Assembly (NCBI GenBank): GCA_046259385.1
Contig: JBJYWI010000052.1
Location: 1-10,087, forward strand
Direction: 5' to 3'
From: CAVWDI01 sp046259385
GTDB taxonomy: Bacteria; Chloroflexota; Anaerolineae; Anaerolineales; UBA4823
Length of the DNA stretch: 10,087 nucleotides
The notes beneath the pieces were generated by a model. The model did not search any database and was not told the origin of the DNA. It was given only the letters and a program-made list of their open reading frames with translations. The stretch's first letter is position 1. The number at the start of each line of letters is the position of its first letter. Positions 1-8,900 of this stretch are shown here, piece after piece. A program made the translations under genes and the position numbers.

Positions 1-1092
1 TGGCGCTTATTGCTGGCCTCAGGATGGCAGGGCAGAAAAGGATTGAAGATTCTCTGTGGCGGAGAAGCGATGCCCCGAGACTTGGCGGATCAGCTGCTTG
101 AGCAAAGCGAATCGGTGTGGAATATGTATGGTCCAACGGAAACGACTGTGTGGTCGGCCGTCAAGCGGGTGGAACCGGGAGAAGGAATCGTTTCTATCGG
201 CCGTCCGATAGCCAATACGCAAATCTATATTCTGGACAATCGGATGCAGCCGGTACCCATCGGCGCGACGGGTGAGTTGTACATTGGTGGCGATGGCCTG
301 GCGCGCGGCTATTTAAATCGCCCCGAACTAACAGCTGAGAAATTCATTGCTGATCCATTCAATGATGACCCTGATGCACGCCTTTATCGAACAGGGGATC
401 TGGCCCGCTATTTGGCGGACGGTAACATTGAATTCTTCGGCCGTATTGATCATCAGGTAAAGGTTCGAGGTTTTCGCATAGAGTTGGGTGAGATCGAAGC
501 GGTTCTGGAGCAGCATCCTTTGGTGGAACAGGTGGTCGTTATTGCGCGGGAGGATATTCCAGGGGATAAAAGATTAGTGGGCTACATGCTCTTAGCAAAC
601 GGGGTGGCACCATCTATCAGCGAATTGCGCAGCTTCCTCAAAGAAAGTCTACCAGATTATATGGTTCCCTCGGCATTTATGTTTGTTGAAACATTTCCGT
701 TGACGCCAAACAAGAAAATTGACCGTCGGGCGTTGCCCGCGCCTGATGCCCAACGTCCCGAATTGAGCGAGTCCTTTGTAGCACCTGAAACGGACCTGGA
801 GCAAAGGATTGCCTCAATTTGGCAGGAAGTGCTTAATTTAGAAAGAGTAGGAGTGGATGATAACTTCTTTGAATTGGGAGGTCATTCGCTGTTAATTGTT
901 CAAGTTCACAATCGATTACAACAGGAATTTGATAAGGATATATCCATCGCCGATATGTTTAGGTACCCAACGATTAGCTCGCTAGCTGGATATTTTGAAC
1001 GAGAACAAGACGAAGATACCGCGGTTCAAAAAGTTCAGAAACGGATGGAAAGGCGGAAAAGACGCATGAGAGCTAGAACGGAGGCAAAATGA
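1..1092 (+). CDS. NRPS, C-terminal fragment (A domain from about core A4, then PCP); 5' end outside window
   Basis: This is the end of a non-ribosomal peptide synthetase that activates an amino acid as its adenylate and loads it on a carrier. The frame is open from base 1, so 363 residues are visible (numbered from the first TGG) and the start is upstream. Visible adenylation cores are GGEAM at 20-24, NMYGPTETT at 41-49 (A5), GELYIGGDGLARGYLNRPEL (A6), YRTGDL from 129 (A7), GRIDHQVKVRGFRIELGEIE (A8) and NKKIDR at 237 (A10, catalytic Lys239; the usual NGK is NKK). A carrier domain follows, with DNFFELGGHSLL and phosphopantetheine Ser296. By alignment to GrsA the visible pocket residues are L18, G20, M42, V50, W51 and K239; this ending is closest to glycine-type codes, but the first four positions are missing. 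The last 23 residues are strongly basic and probably dock to the next protein. The stop overlaps the PKS start by ATGA. No condensation domain is visible because of the truncation. Confidence 0.96.
   Translation, partial: WRLLLASGWQGRKGLKILCGGEAMPRDLADQLLEQSESVWNMYGPTETTVWSAVKRVEPGEGIVSIGRPIANTQIYILDNRMQPVPIGATGELYIGGDGLARGYLNRPELTAEKFIADPFNDDPDARLYRTGDLARYLADGNIEFFGRIDHQVKVRGFRIELGEIEAVLEQHPLVEQVVVIAREDIPGDKRLVGYMLLANGVAPSISELRSFLKESLPDYMVPSAFMFVETFPLTPNKKIDRRALPAPDAQRPELSESFVAPETDLEQRIASIWQEVLNLERVGVDDNFFELGGHSLLIVQVHNRLQQEFDKDISIADMFRYPTISSLAGYFEREQDEDTAVQKVQKRMERRKRRMRARTEAK
1021..1089 (+). other. Basic C-terminal tail of the NRPS, probable docking element to the PKS
   Basis: Residues 341-363 of the visible NRPS fragment follow the carrier domain. 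They contain 11 Lys/Arg and only 2 Glu in 23 residues, in a helix-compatible run (QKRMERRKRRMRAR). Charged helical tails after a PCP are common where an NRPS hands over to a separate PKS. The docking role is inferred from position and charge; no structural family is recognised. The PKS has only about 12 residues before its KS domain, so the receiving surface may be the KS itself. Confidence 0.5.
1080..1092 (+). promoter_or_regulatory. Shine-Dalgarno site and ATGA stop/start overlap (NRPS to PKS)
   Basis: GGAGG at 1080-1084 lies 4 bases before the ATG at 1089. That ATG shares bases with the upstream TGA at 1090-1092. The site sits inside the last codons of the upstream gene. It fixes the PKS start, because the KS domain begins only about 12 residues in. 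The overlap predicts coupled translation, which would keep two partner synthases at similar levels. Confidence 0.85.
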
Positions 1093-4000
1093 GAGAAATT
1101 AACATCATTAATCATCCGGAAGCGATTGCTGTTATCGGATTGTCAGGTCGTTTTCCGGGATCCAACAATATTTCTGAATATTGGAATAATTTACGTGATG
1201 GCGTAGAGGGGGTTACCTTTTTTTCCAAGGATGAATTGGTCGATTCAGGTATCGATCCAGCATTGCTAGATGATCCCAACTACGTTAGAGCTAAAGGTGT
1301 TATTGACGATGTAGATCTGTTTGATGCCGCATTCTTTGGCATCAATCCCCGAGAAGCGGAAGTTATCGATCCGCAGCATCGCCTATTTTTAGAATGTGCC
1401 TGGGAAGCCCTGGAGAATGCCGGTTATGATCCTGAGACTTATGAGGAAGCAATCGGCGTCTATGCAGGGGCGAGCATGAACAGCTATATCTATAGCAATC
1501 TTATGCAAAATCCTGTTCTTGCCGAAACGGTTGGCGGCTATCAAATCATGCTGGGCAATGATAAGGATTTCTTGACAACCAGGGTTTCGTACAAACTTAA
1601 CCTGACAGGACCCAGTGTGAATGTTCAAACAGCCTGCTCAACATCTTTGGTTGCGGTCCAGTTCGCATGCCAGGCTTTATTAGATGATCAATGTGATATG
1701 GCATTGGCTGGTGGTGTTTCGGCCGAGTTCCCACAAAAAGCAGGCTATCTTTACCAGGAAGGGATGATTCTGTCTCCAGATGGACGCTGCCGCGCGTTTG
1801 ATGAGCAGGGCAAAGGCATTGTTGGTGGTGAAGGTGTTGGCATCGTCGTTTTAAAGCGATTAGCAGATGCAATTGAAGACAGAGATCATATTTTTGCCGT
1901 TATTCGTGGAAGTGCTATTAACAACGACGGCTCCTTGAAGGTAGGCTATACAGCCCCTAGCGTCAGTGGTCAAGCCGAGGCAATTGCCATGGCCCAGGCT
2001 ATCGCCGAGGTAGATCCTGAGTCAATCACATATATCGAGGCTCACGGAACAGGTACTATATTGGGCGACCCGATTGAAATTGCGGCCCTGACAGAGGTCT
2101 TTCGTGAAAATACGGACCGTAAAGGCTATTGTGCTATAGGATCGGTAAAGACAAATATCGGGCATCTGGATGTGGCTGCAGGTGTAGCCGGCCTCATAAA
2201 AACAGTTCTGGCATTGCAGCACAAGCAAATTCCTCCCAGCCTGCACTTCACCAAGCCCAATCCCAAGATAGATCTTGCCAACAGCCCATTCTATGTAAAT
2301 ACAGAACTGCTTGATTGGCAAACGAACGGCGTTCCTCGCCGCGCCGGAGTCAGTTCTTTTGGTATAGGTGGCACCAATGCACATGTAATATTGGAGGAAG
2401 CACCGGCTGTAGAGCCTTCTGTCTCTTCGAGGAAGTGGCACCTCCTGCCCCTTTCTGCCAGAAGCTCGGCGGCACTCGATGTCTCCACCCAAAATTTAAT
2501 CAATCACTTTAAGGAAGATCCCGATCTCAATCTGGCTCATGCTGCATATACATTGCAGATCGGCAGACGGACTTTCAATCACCGGCGCTTCGCGGTTTGT
2601 CAAGATATTGAAGGCGCGATCAAGGTACTAGAAACAGCGGCGCCTGAAACTATTTCCCCGGATGTCGAAGCTAAATCGGTAGTTTTTATGTTCACAGGTC
2701 AGGGAGCCCAATACGTGAATATGGGCCGAGATCTCTACCAGCAAGAACCCCTGTTTCGAGAACATGTTGACAAATGCGCCGAGCTGCTCCAGCCTCAATT
2801 GGGTTTAGATTTACGGGAAGTGGTCTATCCAACCGATTCCGAAGCTGAAGAGGCCACGGAGCAATTAAAACAGACCGCTATCACACAGCCTGCCCTTTTT
2901 GTCATTGAATATGCATTGGCGAAGCTGTTGATGGCCTGGGGAATCAGCCCGCAGGCGATGATTGGACACAGCATCGGCGAGTATGTTGCCGCCTGCCTGG
3001 CCGGTGTTATCTCCCTGGAGGATGCTATCACATTGGTAGCGACGCGCGGGCGGTTAATGCAGGATTTACCTGCCGGTTCCATGCTGGCAATTTACCTGCC
3101 GGAAAATGAAATAAGGCCGCTATTGAGTGGAAATCTTTCACTTGCCACAATAAATGCGCCCTCTCTTTGTGTTGTATCAGGGCCGACAACTGAGATTCAG
3201 AGATTAGCCGCACAGTTGGAAGAGCAGGGTATTAATAGCCGCCGCTTGCGCACTTCTCATGCTTTCCATTCGCAGATGATGGATCCTATTCTTGAGCCGT
3301 TCACTGAACAAGTGAGCAGATTGGAACTAAATGCGCCGGCCATACCGTTCATATCCAATGTCACAGGTACCTGGATCACCGCTGAAGAAGCGACAAGCCC
3401 TAAATATTGGGCCAGGCATATCCGCCAGGCTGTCCGCTTTTCTCAAGGCGTCCAGACCTTGTTTGAGAAGGGGACAAATATTTTTTTGGAGGTAGGACCG
3501 GGCAGTACATTAACCACTCTGGTGAAACAACAGCCGGAGCTGAAAGCGGAACAATTAGTTCAATCAACATTGCGGCATCCTGTTGACAAGACCCCAGATT
3601 TACCGTATTTGCTGAAGGCGATAGGTCAGTTATGGACGATGGGCGTGGAGATAGATTGGGCTGGTTATCATGCCGATGAAAAACTATATCGTCTTCCGCT
3701 GCCCAGTTATCCATTTGAACGGCAACGATATTGGGTTGAGCCGCAGGAAATGGTAAAACCTGCGGGAAGCAATCAAGCCATATTGGATAAGAGGAAAAAT
3801 CCTTCGAGTTGGTTTTATCTTCCTTCCTGGAAACGCTATACCCCGCCTGAATTTCTTAGACAACCAGATTTAACCAATCAGAAGACGTGGTTGGTGTTTC
3901 TTGATAACGTGGGGTTGGGATCCGGGATCGTGGCTCGTTTGGAGCAAGCAGGTCATAAAACAATTCGCGTTGAGGTTGGGAAACAGTTTAGCCAGGTGAA

Positions 4001-5750
4001 CGAACTAACCTATACCGTCAATCCTGCCTCTTCTGAAGATTACGTGGATCTTATAAATGCTCTTCGATCGTCGAACAGTATTCCGGGGATAATCATTCAC
4101 CTGTGGAGTTTGACGACAGAGGCGACCTCCTTCCTTGGACTTGAGCGCCTGGATGAAACCGAGAACCTGGGTTTTTATAGTCTGTTAAATTTAGCCCAGG
4201 CGATAGGCGCGCAGCCGGAAACATACCCAATTAAGATAGAGGTAATATCGAATAACCTGTTTGAGGTTACCGGCAGTGAAATGCTTTTGGCGGAGAAATC
4301 CACCATATTAGGACCTTGCCGGGTTATTCCCCATGAATACCCGCAAATCGATTGTCGTGTGGTAGATCTATCTGAGCAGCAGTTTGATGAAGTATTGATA
4401 GGGCAGCTAATTTCAGAAGTAGCTATGAACGTGCCAGATCCTGTTGTGGCTTATCGAGGGAATCATCGTTGGGTACAAGATTTTGAATCTTTTCCCATCG
4501 AAGAAGTTCCTGAGGGATCGTTACCACTTCGAAAAAATGGCGTTTATCTGATCACGGGTGGATTTGGAGGGATTGGTCTTGTTTTGGCCGAATTTCTGGC
4601 GCGAACGGTCCAGGCCAAATTGGTCTTGACGGGGCGCTCAGAAATTCCTGAGCGTGAACAATGGGATACATGGTCGGATGAGCATGACAGTCAGGATAGC
4701 ATCAGCGAGAAGATCCGGTCAATAAGAGTCTTGGAAGAATTGGGGGCGGAGGTATTGGCCAAGAAGGCAAATGTAGCCGACCTCAGCCAAATGAAGCAAG
4801 TTCTTGCGGAAACCCATGAACGATTTGGCGTTATCGATGGTGTAATTCATGCGGCGGGATTACCAGGTGGAGGCCTGATCCAGTTAAAGACTCGGGAAAT
4901 GGTATCGGAGGTGTTTGAGCCGAAAGTCAAGGGTACGTTGGTGCTCGAAAGCGTTCTAAAAAACGAACCATTGGACTTCTATATCTTATGTTCATCAATC
5001 AATTCAGTGCTTACGTCATTTGGACAAGTGGACTATTGTGCGGCAAACAATTTCCAGGATGCTTTTGCCCATGCACGTAACTCCCGGAATGGGACATCAT
5101 TTATTTCCATAAATTGGGATACTTGGCAGGAAGTAGGCATGGCCGTGAATCTCGAAGTTCCTGTTCAAATGATTCAGCAAAAGGAAGAGGATTTAAAACA
5201 CGGATTCTCAAATAGTGAAGGTGCGGATGTATTCAGTCGAATATTGGCGAATCGAATACCACAAATTCTCGTATCGACACAGGATTTCGAATCCTTGTTT
5301 GAACAAAATAACCATGTCTTGGCTGCAAATCCTTCGGAATCATTGGAATTAGAGACTGCGCACATTACGAAAGATGACCGAACCGATGGTCAGGTAAAAG
5401 AAAAAGTCAGTGAATCCAAATACCACCCGCGTCCGGCACTTACTACAGACTATGTTGCGCCCAGAAACGAAATTGAGGAAATGGTGGCGAGGATCTGGCA
5501 AGATCTCATGGGAATTGAGCCGTTAGGAGTTCACGACAATTTCTTTGAGCTAGGTGGGCATTCCTTATTGGCCACCCAACTGGTATCAAGGTTGCAAAAA
5601 AATCTTTGCGCGGGAATTACCCTGCAGAACATATTTGAGTCATCAACTATCGGTGAACAATCTGAATTGATCCAAACGATGAACCAGGTTGAAGAAAGTG
5701 AAGATAAGGTTGCCTTGATTGCCGATGATCGTGAGGAATTTGAAATATGA
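1089..5750 (+). CDS. Type I polyketide synthase, one module: KS-AT(malonyl)-KR-ACP
   Basis: This 1553-residue PKS extends the upstream aminoacyl chain by two carbons and reduces the new beta-ketone to an alcohol. The KS is at about 13-440 with the full triad Cys183 (TACSTS), His319 (EAHGTGT) and His359 (NIGH). The AT is at about 530-850: FTGQGAQ at 535, nucleophile Ser628 in GHSIGEY, and HAFH at 724-727, the established malonyl-CoA signature (methylmalonyl types carry YASH). A KR structural half follows from about 915, then the catalytic KR with TGGFGGIG at 1156-1163 and Lys1279, Ser1303, Tyr1316 and Asn1320, so it should be active. The carrier at about 1455-1525 has GGHSLL with Ser1492 and looks like a PCP. 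There is no DH, ER or methyltransferase. The acidic C-terminal tail probably docks to the next protein. ATGA overlaps at both ends place it mid-operon. Domain order suits a KS that accepts a chain from a PCP. Confidence 0.97.
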   Translation: MREINIINHPEAIAVIGLSGRFPGSNNISEYWNNLRDGVEGVTFFSKDELVDSGIDPALLDDPNYVRAKGVIDDVDLFDAAFFGINPREAEVIDPQHRLFLECAWEALENAGYDPETYEEAIGVYAGASMNSYIYSNLMQNPVLAETVGGYQIMLGNDKDFLTTRVSYKLNLTGPSVNVQTACSTSLVAVQFACQALLDDQCDMALAGGVSAEFPQKAGYLYQEGMILSPDGRCRAFDEQGKGIVGGEGVGIVVLKRLADAIEDRDHIFAVIRGSAINNDGSLKVGYTAPSVSGQAEAIAMAQAIAEVDPESITYIEAHGTGTILGDPIEIAALTEVFRENTDRKGYCAIGSVKTNIGHLDVAAGVAGLIKTVLALQHKQIPPSLHFTKPNPKIDLANSPFYVNTELLDWQTNGVPRRAGVSSFGIGGTNAHVILEEAPAVEPSVSSRKWHLLPLSARSSAALDVSTQNLINHFKEDPDLNLAHAAYTLQIGRRTFNHRRFAVCQDIEGAIKVLETAAPETISPDVEAKSVVFMFTGQGAQYVNMGRDLYQQEPLFREHVDKCAELLQPQLGLDLREVVYPTDSEAEEATEQLKQTAITQPALFVIEYALAKLLMAWGISPQAMIGHSIGEYVAACLAGVISLEDAITLVATRGRLMQDLPAGSMLAIYLPENEIRPLLSGNLSLATINAPSLCVVSGPTTEIQRLAAQLEEQGINSRRLRTSHAFHSQMMDPILEPFTEQVSRLELNAPAIPFISNVTGTWITAEEATSPKYWARHIRQAVRFSQGVQTLFEKGTNIFLEVGPGSTLTTLVKQQPELKAEQLVQSTLRHPVDKTPDLPYLLKAIGQLWTMGVEIDWAGYHADEKLYRLPLPSYPFERQRYWVEPQEMVKPAGSNQAILDKRKNPSSWFYLPSWKRYTPPEFLRQPDLTNQKTWLVFLDNVGLGSGIVARLEQAGHKTIRVEVGKQFSQVNELTYTVNPASSEDYVDLINALRSSNSIPGIIIHLWSLTTEATSFLGLERLDETENLGFYSLLNLAQAIGAQPETYPIKIEVISNNLFEVTGSEMLLAEKSTILGPCRVIPHEYPQIDCRVVDLSEQQFDEVLIGQLISEVAMNVPDPVVAYRGNHRWVQDFESFPIEEVPEGSLPLRKNGVYLITGGFGGIGLVLAEFLARTVQAKLVLTGRSEIPEREQWDTWSDEHDSQDSISEKIRSIRVLEELGAEVLAKKANVADLSQMKQVLAETHERFGVIDGVIHAAGLPGGGLIQLKTREMVSEVFEPKVKGTLVLESVLKNEPLDFYILCSSINSVLTSFGQVDYCAANNFQDAFAHARNSRNGTSFISINWDTWQEVGMAVNLEVPVQMIQQKEEDLKHGFSNSEGADVFSRILANRIPQILVSTQDFESLFEQNNHVLAANPSESLELETAHITKDDRTDGQVKEKVSESKYHPRPALTTDYVAPRNEIEEMVARIWQDLMGIEPLGVHDNFFELGGHSLLATQLVSRLQKNLCAGITLQNIFESSTIGEQSELIQTMNQVEESEDKVALIADDREEFEI
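5691..5747 (+). other. Acidic C-terminal tail of the PKS, probable ligand for the TubC-like docking domain
   Basis: The last 19 residues of the PKS hold 9 Asp/Glu (EESEDKVALIADDREEFEI) and lie beyond the carrier domain. In systems with TubC-type docking domains, the upstream protein ends in a short linear peptide that binds the domain as an added strand. The tail, directly upstream of such a domain, fits that role. This is inference from position and charge. Confidence 0.5.
5733..5750 (+). promoter_or_regulatory. Shine-Dalgarno site and ATGA stop/start overlap (PKS to terminal NRPS)
   Basis: GAGGAA at 5733-5738 stands 8 bases before the ATG at 5747, which overlaps the PKS stop TGA at 5748-5750. 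This is the same ATGA arrangement as at the preceding junction. It supports the ATG at 5747 as the start, which also gives a complete docking domain at the N terminus. Confidence 0.82.
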
Positions 5751-5911
5751 GCACTCAGGAATTAATGGAGTATCTACGCGATTTAGGCGTAAGGTTTTGG
5801 CGGGAAGGAGACCAAATACGAATTAATGCTCCTAAAGGGGTGTTAACACCTGAACTGCGCGATGAAATCTCTAAACACAAGGATGATATATTAAATTCTC
5901 TCCCAGAAACT
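5747..5911 (+). other. TubC_N-type N-terminal docking domain
   Basis: The first 50-55 residues, before the condensation domain, read as the small TubC_N fold: an N-terminal helix with ELMEYLRDLGV, then two short strands (FWREGDQIRINAP), then helices after a GVLTPELRDEI segment and ending near DDILNSL. This family is known from NRPS and hybrid proteins of myxobacteria, cyanobacteria and Chloroflexota, where it recognises the C-terminal peptide of the upstream partner. Here that partner would be the PKS encoded immediately upstream. Confidence 0.85.
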
Positions 5912-8900
5912 GTTGTTTCTATGAAGAATAATCCGCCGCCGATCCTGCCAGTTTCAAGGGAGGGAGATTTTCCCTTATCCTTTTCACAGCAGCGTCTCTG
6001 GTTTATTGACCAGCTGGAGCCGGGCAATCCCGCTTATAATATTTCCCTTAACTTGAAAATTGATTTTTCTGTTGATCTGGCGATTTTAGAAAAGTGTTTG
6101 CAAGAGATTATTCGCCGCCACGAAAGTCTGCGAACTTCATTCACATCAGTGAATGGCAGGCCTTTACAAAGGATATCTCCTGTTGAACCATTTAAGATAT
6201 CGGTTTTAGATTTGTGTGATTATCAAAAACCCGATCAGGATTTTGAGATTCAGAAAGTAACGGACAGGGAAACCAAGCATTCCTTTGATTTAACCCAATC
6301 TCCACTCATTCGCGCCACTTTGTTGCGGCTGGCTGAAGATGAATCAGAACTGCTTATAGTCATGCATCATATTGCCTCCGATGGATGGTCGGCAGGCATT
6401 TTTGTTGAAGAGTTGTTTGTTCTTTACGAAGCTTTTGCCAGTGGAAGCGCTTCACCGTTGCCTGAGCTCCCCATTCAGTATGCTGACTATGCTTACTGGC
6501 AGAGGCAGTGGATGCAAGGTGAGGTTTTGGAATCTGAACTGGCTTTTTGGAAAAAGCAGATCGGATCAATCCCACCAGTGCTTGAATTGCCTACTGATCA
6601 TCCTCGACCGGCGGTGCAAACTTATCTGGGAGATGTTCGTACTTTTAGAATTCAATCATCCTTATTCACATCGCTTAAGTCCTTGGGCCAGCGGGAGGGT
6701 AGCACCCTGTTCATGGTTCTTTTAGCAGTGTTCGAGCTGTTGATTCATCGTTACACGGATCAGGATGATATTGTGATTGGTACCCCCATTGCTGGTCGTA
6801 ATAGATTGGAGATTGAAAATTTAATAGGATTCTTTGTAAATACTTTAGTCTTACGTACAGACTTATCTGGTAACCCGAGTTTTCGCGAACTGTTGAAAAA
6901 GGTTCGAAAAGTATCATTAGATGCTTTTGCCCATCAAGATTTACCTTTTGAAGCCCTGGTTGAAGCACTTCATATGGAGCGAGAAATGGATCGCTCTCCT
7001 ATCTTTCAGGTGATGTTTGTTTTTGAAAAACTGAATGCCAGCTCAACCAGTATTGATAATAAGACAGCAAAATTCGATTTGACATTATTCATGTATGAAG
7101 AGCCTGATGGGATAGAAGGCAAAATAGAATTCAATACCGATCTATTTGATGAAGATACGATAGAGCGGATGATTGGCCATTATAAAACTTTGCTAAAAGG
7201 GATTGTTGACAATCCTGATCAGGCAATTGATGCATTACCTTTGCTGACTGCACAGGAAGAACAGCAATTATTACGAGATTGGACCGATACAGTTACGCTC
7301 TATCCTCGCGATACTACCATCGATGCTTTGTTCGAAGCCCAGGTGCGCAGCACTCCTCAGGCGACGGCCGTGTTTTTTGAGGGTGATACACTTACCTATT
7401 CCGAATTAGATCAACGTGCGAACCAACTTGCACACCACCTGATACAGCAAGGCGTCCTACCTGGGGAGATAATCGGCATAACCCTCGAACGTTCATTAGA
7501 ATTAATCATTGCTGTTTTGGCAATTCTCAAGTCCGGTGGTGCTTACCTCCCGTTGGATCATAAGTATCCACAAGAGCGCACCAAATTAATGCTTGAGGAT
7601 GCTCAATGCCGGCTCATTTTAAGTTCAAGAAATCTAGAAATCCCACTTTCGAACGACGTTCATATCCTAAACCTTGATGATGAAAACGAGGTAAAGGCGA
7701 TTCGAGAGCAAAGTAAACACAGCCCTCAACGAACGCCGCAGATTTCGCCCACGCAGTTAGCTTATGTGATGTTCACTTCCGGTTCAACGGGACGTCCTAA
7801 GGGGGTAATGACACCTCATCGCGCTGTGATCCGTTTGGTAAAAAATACCAACTATATAGATCTAGGATCGGATCAGCGTTTCCTCCAATTTGCCCCCGTA
7901 AGTTTTGATGCTTCGACTCTGGAAATTTGGGGGCCACTGCTCAATGGCGGACAGCTCTTTATCTATCCGCCCGGTCAAACAAGCCTGGTTAAACTCGCTG
8001 ATTACCTGCGGAAATGGAAAATAACCACTTTGTGGCTTACTGCAGGCCTGTTTCACCAGATGGTCGAATATGATGTAGAGGCGTTGTCAGCAATACCACA
8101 AGTTTTATCTGGAGGAGATGTTGTATCAGCGCAGCATGTTCACCGGCTGTTGGAAGCTGGGGGAGATTGTAAGTTCATCAACGGTTATGGCCCGACTGAG
8201 AATACAACTTTTACTACTTGTTTCCCAATCACAGAGGCAGACGAAATAAGAGAACAATTACCGATCGGTCGGCCAATTAACAACACGACGGTCTATATCC
8301 TCGATCCCAATCTGCAGCCAGTTCCTATGGGTGTTCCAGGTGAACTTTTTACTGGAGGAGATGGTTTGGCGATTGGCTATCTAAACCGGCCGGAATTGAC
8401 GAAGGAAAAGTTTATCCCGAGCCCGTTTAGCGAGGATGAACAGGATCGTCTTTACAGGACCGGCGATTTGGTGCGTTATCTGCCTGATGGCAATATTGAT
8501 TTCTTAGGACGCATCGATCATCAGGTGAAAATCCGAGGATTCAGGGTTGAGCTCGGAGAAATCGAGTTTGTTCTGGGGCAGCACGATGCTGTCAAAGAAA
8601 ACGTGGTTGTCGCAAAATCGAACGGAAGTGGAAGCAAGCAGATCGTGGCCTATGTCATTTTGCAGGATGAACTTGAAGCGACAACGAGTGTCTTGAGAAG
8701 ATATTTGAGAGAGAAGCTGCCGGATTACATGATACCATCGGCATTTGTCACTCTGGATGCTTTGCCCTTAACGGCAAATGGCAAGATAGACCGCAAATCA
8801 CTCCCTGATCCAAGCGGACTCCGCCCGGAGTTGGAGTCAACCTACGTCGCACCAAAGACTGAGCTGGAGAAAACCTTGGCCAGGATTTGGGCTGATGAAT

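Noticed and set aside
10..1092. A TTG at base 10 as the start of the first gene
   Set aside because: The frame is open back to base 1 and the first codons (WRLLLASGWQG) are normal adenylation-domain sequence, so the gene begins upstream and the TTG is internal.
2022..2492. A 156-residue reading frame on the minus strand within the KS-AT region
   Set aside because: It lies entirely opposite conserved PKS motifs, its translation is rich in Cys, Arg and Tyr with no recognisable domain, and it has no supporting context. It is a shadow of the PKS gene. The other minus-strand frames were left out for the same reason.
3830..4535. A hidden dehydratase or methyltransferase between AT and KR
   Set aside because: The stretch is the size of a KR structural subdomain, begins with the usual PSWKR-type segment, and shows no DH HxxxGxxxxP motif or SAM-binding glycine motif.
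6372..6725. A 117-residue plus-strand frame inside the terminal NRPS gene
   Set aside because: It overlaps the condensation domain, including its HHxxxDG motif, in another frame and has no recognisable features.
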